NCBI GenBank assembly: GCA_945937975.1
Contig: CAMEUD010000022.1
Location: 1 to 14,878 of the forward strand
DNA from: an uncultured Clostridia bacterium
Lineage (GTDB): Bacteria > Bacillota > Clostridia > Christensenellales > UBA1242
Direction: 5' to 3'
DNA: 14,878 bases
Of this stretch, positions 11,211-14,878 are shown piece after piece (the first letter of the stretch is position 1; every line of letters begins with the position of its first letter). A model generated the notes under the pieces. The model did no database searches and was not told the origin of the DNA. It saw only the letters and a list, made by a program, of their open reading frames with translations. A program made the translations under genes and the position numbers.

Positions 11211-12986
11211 ATGGGATTTTTTTCTAAAACAAGATTAAAGGCATCAGATTTAATGCAACAAGCTGTCGCATATCTTGTATCAAAATATGATCAAGCGGCG
11301 TCAGTATTTACAGCGGCATCTCCATTTGGTCAATTATTGGTTGTAATGGCAAATATGGCTGAACTTGTTTTCACTTATATAACACATACTGCTGAAGAAT
11401 TAAATATTGAAACCGCACAAAATGCGGAAACAATACATGGTTTATCTAGACTTACAGGACATGACCCATGGAGAGGTAGTAGTGCATATGGTGCAATTAG
11501 AGTAAAATTAAATACAAATACCAATTATATAGATGGAAAATATGTCATTATAAATAATTTTACTCGTTTTTATATTTCTGAAACTGGTGTTTCGTATTTT
11601 TTAAATCTGAATAGTGATTATGTAAAATTACAAGTTGATAATTCTGAATTCATCACTTTAAATTTTATGCAAGGTGAAATTGAATCACAAACCTTCCAAT
11701 CTGATGGTAGTCCACTTCAAACATTTAATCCTATTATTCAATCTATGACTGACCATAACAATGTCGCAGTTACGGTAAATGGAGAAGAATGGACAAAAGT
11801 AGACAGTCTTTATGATATGCCTGCTGATGATGGTTTTGGTTCAGGTAATTGTTTTATGGCTAAATCCTCTGTAAATGTTGGTTTAACTATTATGTTCGGT
11901 AATGGTGATTTCGGAGCAATACCTCCAAATGGTTCAACAATTGTAATTTCATATATAAAAACTAATGGTTCCGCTGGTAATACTGCATTCAAAGATGTTA
12001 CATTTAATTTTACTGATTCTGGTATTGATGAAAGTGGTGCAGAAATAAATTTGAATGACATACTTATTATTGAAAATTATATACCCGCATCATTAGGTAG
12101 TGATTATGAAAATCCAGATTTTACTAAAATGATTGCACCTAGAACTAGTAAATCCTTTGTTTTGGCAAACCCGGATAACTATGTTACTTATTTACAAAAA
12201 TATACACAATTCACACATATCCATGCTTGGGTTGAAAAAAATGACGCAAATATACAAGATGATGGTGTTGTAAAATTAAGATTATTACCAAATATAAAAA
12301 AGAAATTATCACCTAATCAAGATTATTTTGATTTACCATTAAGTGAATTTGTTTTAAATACAGATGAAATCAAATCTGTTGGTAGAGCATTATATGATTC
12401 TGGTCAAATGTTAGTTAACACTGATGTAGAAATTGTTAATCCAACATTAAGTAGATTCGTTATAAATGTCATTATCAGATATTTTGATTCAGCAAATCAA
12501 ATTAGTATAAGAACAGATATCAGAAACATCTTTAGCAAATATTTCTTAAATATTAATAGAACTGATATTATTCCACTTTCTGACTTGATTTCATTAGTGG
12601 AAGGTATAGTTGGTGTTGATACTTGTGATATTTTCTTTATTACTGAAAAAAATGAACAAGTTTTCCAAGATGGATACACTTATATTACAACTAAAACAGA
12701 TAATAGAAATCAAGAAATTTCTGTAAAAAATGTTATAAAGAGAAATATTGGTGATGAGGATCCTAGACTTGGATTTGATGACTTTGGTAATATTTTAATT
12801 GAAAATGATGAATTATGTATACCTAAAGGTGGATGGAAAGACAGATATGGTAACTATTTTACACCCAACCCAGAAATTGGTAAATTAGGTCCATTGAATA
12901 TTTTCTTTATCAATTCAGTCGATCCTTCATCATATAATCAGAACTTACAAGCAAGACTTAACAAACTCTTAAAAGAAAATAACTAA
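11211..12986 (+). CDS. 6: Baseplate wedge protein gp6 (gpJ-like)
   Basis: In T4, gp6 forms the inner ring of the baseplate, with gp25 and gp53 attached. This 591-residue protein (T4: 660) has an N-terminal helical region (about 1-90), then the core of the family. VNGEEWTKVDSLYDM (about 187-201) matches T4 VDGAEWINW. FGNGDFGAIPPNGSTIVISY, followed by IKTNGSAGN (about 228-257), matches the T4 stretch FGEGEISVNASEG... and STIVIEYISTNGADANG. A block at about 310-330 (PRTSKSFVLANPDNYVTYL) corresponds to the T4 segment RCVTATDYDTF. The C-terminal region includes RFVINVIIRYFDSANQISIR, matching the T4 domain after PNYLFIKTNL. It lies directly after gp25, as expected. The next ORF begins 2 nt after the stop. 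Confidence 0.93.
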   Translation: MGFFSKTRLKASDLMQQAVAYLVSKYDQAASVFTAASPFGQLLVVMANMAELVFTYITHTAEELNIETAQNAETIHGLSRLTGHDPWRGSSAYGAIRVKLNTNTNYIDGKYVIINNFTRFYISETGVSYFLNLNSDYVKLQVDNSEFITLNFMQGEIESQTFQSDGSPLQTFNPIIQSMTDHNNVAVTVNGEEWTKVDSLYDMPADDGFGSGNCFMAKSSVNVGLTIMFGNGDFGAIPPNGSTIVISYIKTNGSAGNTAFKDVTFNFTDSGIDESGAEINLNDILIIENYIPASLGSDYENPDFTKMIAPRTSKSFVLANPDNYVTYLQKYTQFTHIHAWVEKNDANIQDDGVVKLRLLPNIKKKLSPNQDYFDLPLSEFVLNTDEIKSVGRALYDSGQMLVNTDVEIVNPTLSRFVINVIIRYFDSANQISIRTDIRNIFSKYFLNINRTDIIPLSDLISLVEGIVGVDTCDIFFITEKNEQVFQDGYTYITTKTDNRNQEISVKNVIKRNIGDEDPRLGFDDFGNILIENDELCIPKGGWKDRYGNYFTPNPEIGKLGPLNIFFINSVDPSSYNQNLQARLNKLLKENN

Positions 12987-12988
12987 TT

Positions 12989-13273
12989 ATGGATACATCG
13001 CATAATACAGATACCAATATTGTATTTTACAAAGGGTATGATTCAATATATGATACTATTAATGAGTCTAATTGGAAAACTAAAAATGAAGGATATGATT
13101 ATGAAAATAGTTTGTTTGAGGACAATTGTAGTAAATATCTACAACGAAACCCAACAATCAGAAACTTCTTTCCATTTCTGAATAGAATTATGGCACATAT
13201 AATTAATAGTGTCAAGTATTTAAGAAATTTTAATAATTACGCAGTTAAAAAAGATTATAAACGTATTAACTAA
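12989..13273 (+). CDS. Hypothetical protein between gp6 and the gp7-like gene, 94 residues
   Basis: I do not recognise it. The sequence is polar, with many Asn and Tyr in the first half (YKGYDSIYDTINESNWK, YDYENSLFEDNCSKYL) and a more helical, hydrophobic second half (IRNFFPFLNRIMAHIINS). There is no signal peptide or convincing transmembrane helix. Its spacing is very tight: 2 nt after the gp6 stop, and a TAATG overlap with the next gene (13271-13275). That makes it a genuine cistron of the gp6-gp7 unit and suggests a small baseplate wedge component or assembly factor. This is inferred from position only. Confidence 0.8.
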   Translation: MDTSHNTDTNIVFYKGYDSIYDTINESNWKTKNEGYDYENSLFEDNCSKYLQRNPTIRNFFPFLNRIMAHIINSVKYLRNFNNYAVKKDYKRIN

Positions 13274-14878
13274 TGAATATAAAAAAATTACATTTTTTTG
13301 ATGATAAAGGTTATAGTTTAAATTTCTATTGGGATGAAAACTATAATTGTTGGACGGGTAATTTATACTTGCCCCCAGTAAGTGTTGGTTTATATTCAAA
13401 TACATCTATTTTTATTCTTGAGAGATTAAAAGATTCTCAAAATAATGATATATTTGTATATCCAAGATATGAAAAGGGTAAACCATCTGTATTAACTTGT
13501 AGATGGGATATGTTAAATACCTTTGTTGATGAATTCTTTTTATTCACTTTTGATGAAACTTATCAAATAAAAGAAACATCATCATTAGTTTATACACCAC
13601 AAGATGGACCAACAGGTAAAGTAGTTTTAAAAACTTTTAAGGAAGTATACGCTATAAACCTAGATGATACAGAAATAACATCAACATATTCTGATTTTGC
13701 ACCACAAAAAGGTGAAAATCAAATGTATAATATGTATGATTATGATAAAACTCCTTTTAGAGTATTACCAATTCATGTTGGTTTTACTGCACCATCACAT
13801 CATAATTCATCTACATATAATAGAACATTGGTTATTTCATATGGTTCAGAAACCGTTGCACGAATAACTTTTTATATTGAAACAGTAGAAGAAGATGAGA
13901 GATTAAAAATATGGAACCACAATTTAGGATATAATATTCAACCTAAAGATACCATTATTTTTAAACATAGTTCATTAAAAGAACCAAAACCCGACTTCAT
14001 TTTATTAAATGAAAAAAGAAAAGAGTTAATGATTGAAGGTCATAACATCTATCCATATGTCGGAACATATAAAGCGATTATTAATGCCTTAAAATTCTTT
14101 GGATATAATAATCTAAACATAGTCGAACTTTGGAGAAATATAAATCCTGATGATTATGATAATTTTGGTAAACTTTATCATGCATCAAAATATAGTTTAA
14201 ATAAAGAAGAAACTATCAGTTACGGGAATAAAAATATTCCGTTACCAAGTAAAAACTTCAAAAAAACACATAAACTCGCATTAACATATAATTTCAATCA
14301 TCCCATCAGAGATTGGGACAGATATGAATTACCACTTATTAATGAAGATTTTGATTATACAATTGAAGAAGCGGTAATTAAATTATATGCTCTTAAAAAT
14401 AAACTCAATAGTGAGTTTATGCCTGGTTCAAGTAAAATTATTGATATTATTGGTGAAGGTAATTACTTCGGCTTAAATGCAATAAAACACAATGTTCTAT
14501 TTGGGTCTCAAACACATATAAAAGGTGGAATTAAATTAAATATTAATACACACCCAGACAGAACTATACATATCACTCGTAATAAATATTTCCATGATTT
14601 TATCTTTAATGATAAAAATAAATACTCCGACGACGATGACGATAAAGATATAAGATACAATAATATATTAGATGATTTAGTATATATTTCTGAACTTTAC
14701 AAATACAAAGATTATATATTACAAGATAGTAATATACATGATTTGAAATTATCAGAAACAGAAATCTGTCAATACTATAAAGATTATTTTAATTTATTAC
14801 ACAATTCGAGATATTTGTCTGAATATACAGAAGATGATTTATTTGATACAATTAAAGAAAAAACAAATGAATTATTAA
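13273..14878 (+). CDS. Probable baseplate wedge protein gp7-like, cut by the right edge
   Basis: An open frame of 535 codons runs off the window end. The final bases TTATTAA are not a stop in this frame (they read TTA TTA A). The start overlaps the upstream stop as TAATG. The N-terminus is beta-rich with many aromatics (LNFYWDENYNCWTGNLYLPP). Strands with immunoglobulin-like spacing follow at about 175-230 (RTLVISYGSETVARITFYIE). Then comes a helical block at residues 256-287 (YPYVGTYKAIINALKFFGY and NLNIVELWRN), reminiscent of tail-protein gpI-type sequences in baseplates. A run of five Asp occurs around residue 456. In T4, gene 7 follows gene 6 and encodes a 1032-residue wedge initiator. 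The large size, position and beta-rich make-up fit, but I see no decisive sequence motif, so the assignment is mainly synteny. Confidence 0.65.
   Translation, partial: MNIKKLHFFDDKGYSLNFYWDENYNCWTGNLYLPPVSVGLYSNTSIFILERLKDSQNNDIFVYPRYEKGKPSVLTCRWDMLNTFVDEFFLFTFDETYQIKETSSLVYTPQDGPTGKVVLKTFKEVYAINLDDTEITSTYSDFAPQKGENQMYNMYDYDKTPFRVLPIHVGFTAPSHHNSSTYNRTLVISYGSETVARITFYIETVEEDERLKIWNHNLGYNIQPKDTIIFKHSSLKEPKPDFILLNEKRKELMIEGHNIYPYVGTYKAIINALKFFGYNNLNIVELWRNINPDDYDNFGKLYHASKYSLNKEETISYGNKNIPLPSKNFKKTHKLALTYNFNHPIRDWDRYELPLINEDFDYTIEEAVIKLYALKNKLNSEFMPGSSKIIDIIGEGNYFGLNAIKHNVLFGSQTHIKGGIKLNINTHPDRTIHITRNKYFHDFIFNDKNKYSDDDDDKDIRYNNILDDLVYISELYKYKDYILQDSNIHDLKLSETEICQYYKDYFNLLHNSRYLSEYTEDDLFDTIKEKTNELL

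Noticed and set aside
14629..14646. Run of five Asp then Lys in the gp7-like protein
   Set aside because: This is a short acidic loop encoded by GAC/GAT codons. It has no known role in baseplate proteins and is probably a variable surface loop.

Overview
The window looks like part of the genome of a large, strictly virulent T4-type myovirus, very AT-rich, probably infecting a member of the Bacteroidota. The T4 assignment rests on several proteins with recognisable T4 counterparts: the exonuclease half of a family B DNA polymerase (gp43), the tail sheath stabiliser (gp15), the late sigma factor (gp55), and the baseplate wedge proteins gp25, gp6 and probably gp7. The host inference rests on the absence of Shine-Dalgarno sequences before the start codons and on a small DUF4494-like gene. 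It is an inference only.

Layout. Positions 1-2884 are read leftwards. In transcription order they hold a putative homing endonuclease with five tandem 23-residue repeats and a Vsr-like nuclease domain, then a DNA polymerase ORF that stops shortly after motif A, then an unrecognised ORF that overlaps the polymerase stop codon by four bases and runs off the left edge. The strand switches at about 2885-2935. Positions 2936-3739 are two small genes of unknown function, closed by a strong terminator. From 3817 to the right edge all genes read rightwards: a small protein with a possible capsid-targeting leader, gp15, a nucleotidyltransferase/ligase-like protein with a charged repeat tail, a 527-residue unknown, a small unknown, gp55, a possible amidoligase-like protein with a beta-helix-like C-terminus, gp25, gp6, a 94-residue unknown, and a large gp7-like protein cut by the window end.

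Regulation. Five copies of CATAAATA, close to the T4 late promoter TATAAATA, each lie 20-28 nt before a start codon at the head of a gene or gene group (3817, 5283, 7093, 9454, 11211). Four hairpin-plus-T-tract terminators follow 3739, 8918, 9375 and 11102. The gp55 gene sits between two of these terminators and lacks the late motif, which fits a factor made before the late genes it switches on. The encoded gp55 is short (124 residues against 185 in T4) and lacks the C-terminal tail that carries the clamp-binding motif in T4.

How the genes fit together. The left arm is replication with embedded selfish DNA. The right arm is late morphogenesis, mainly tail completion and baseplate wedge. gp55 is embedded within the late region it probably controls. 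No tRNA genes, CRISPR arrays, integrase or insertion sequences were seen, and no stretch over 300 bases lacks a gene.
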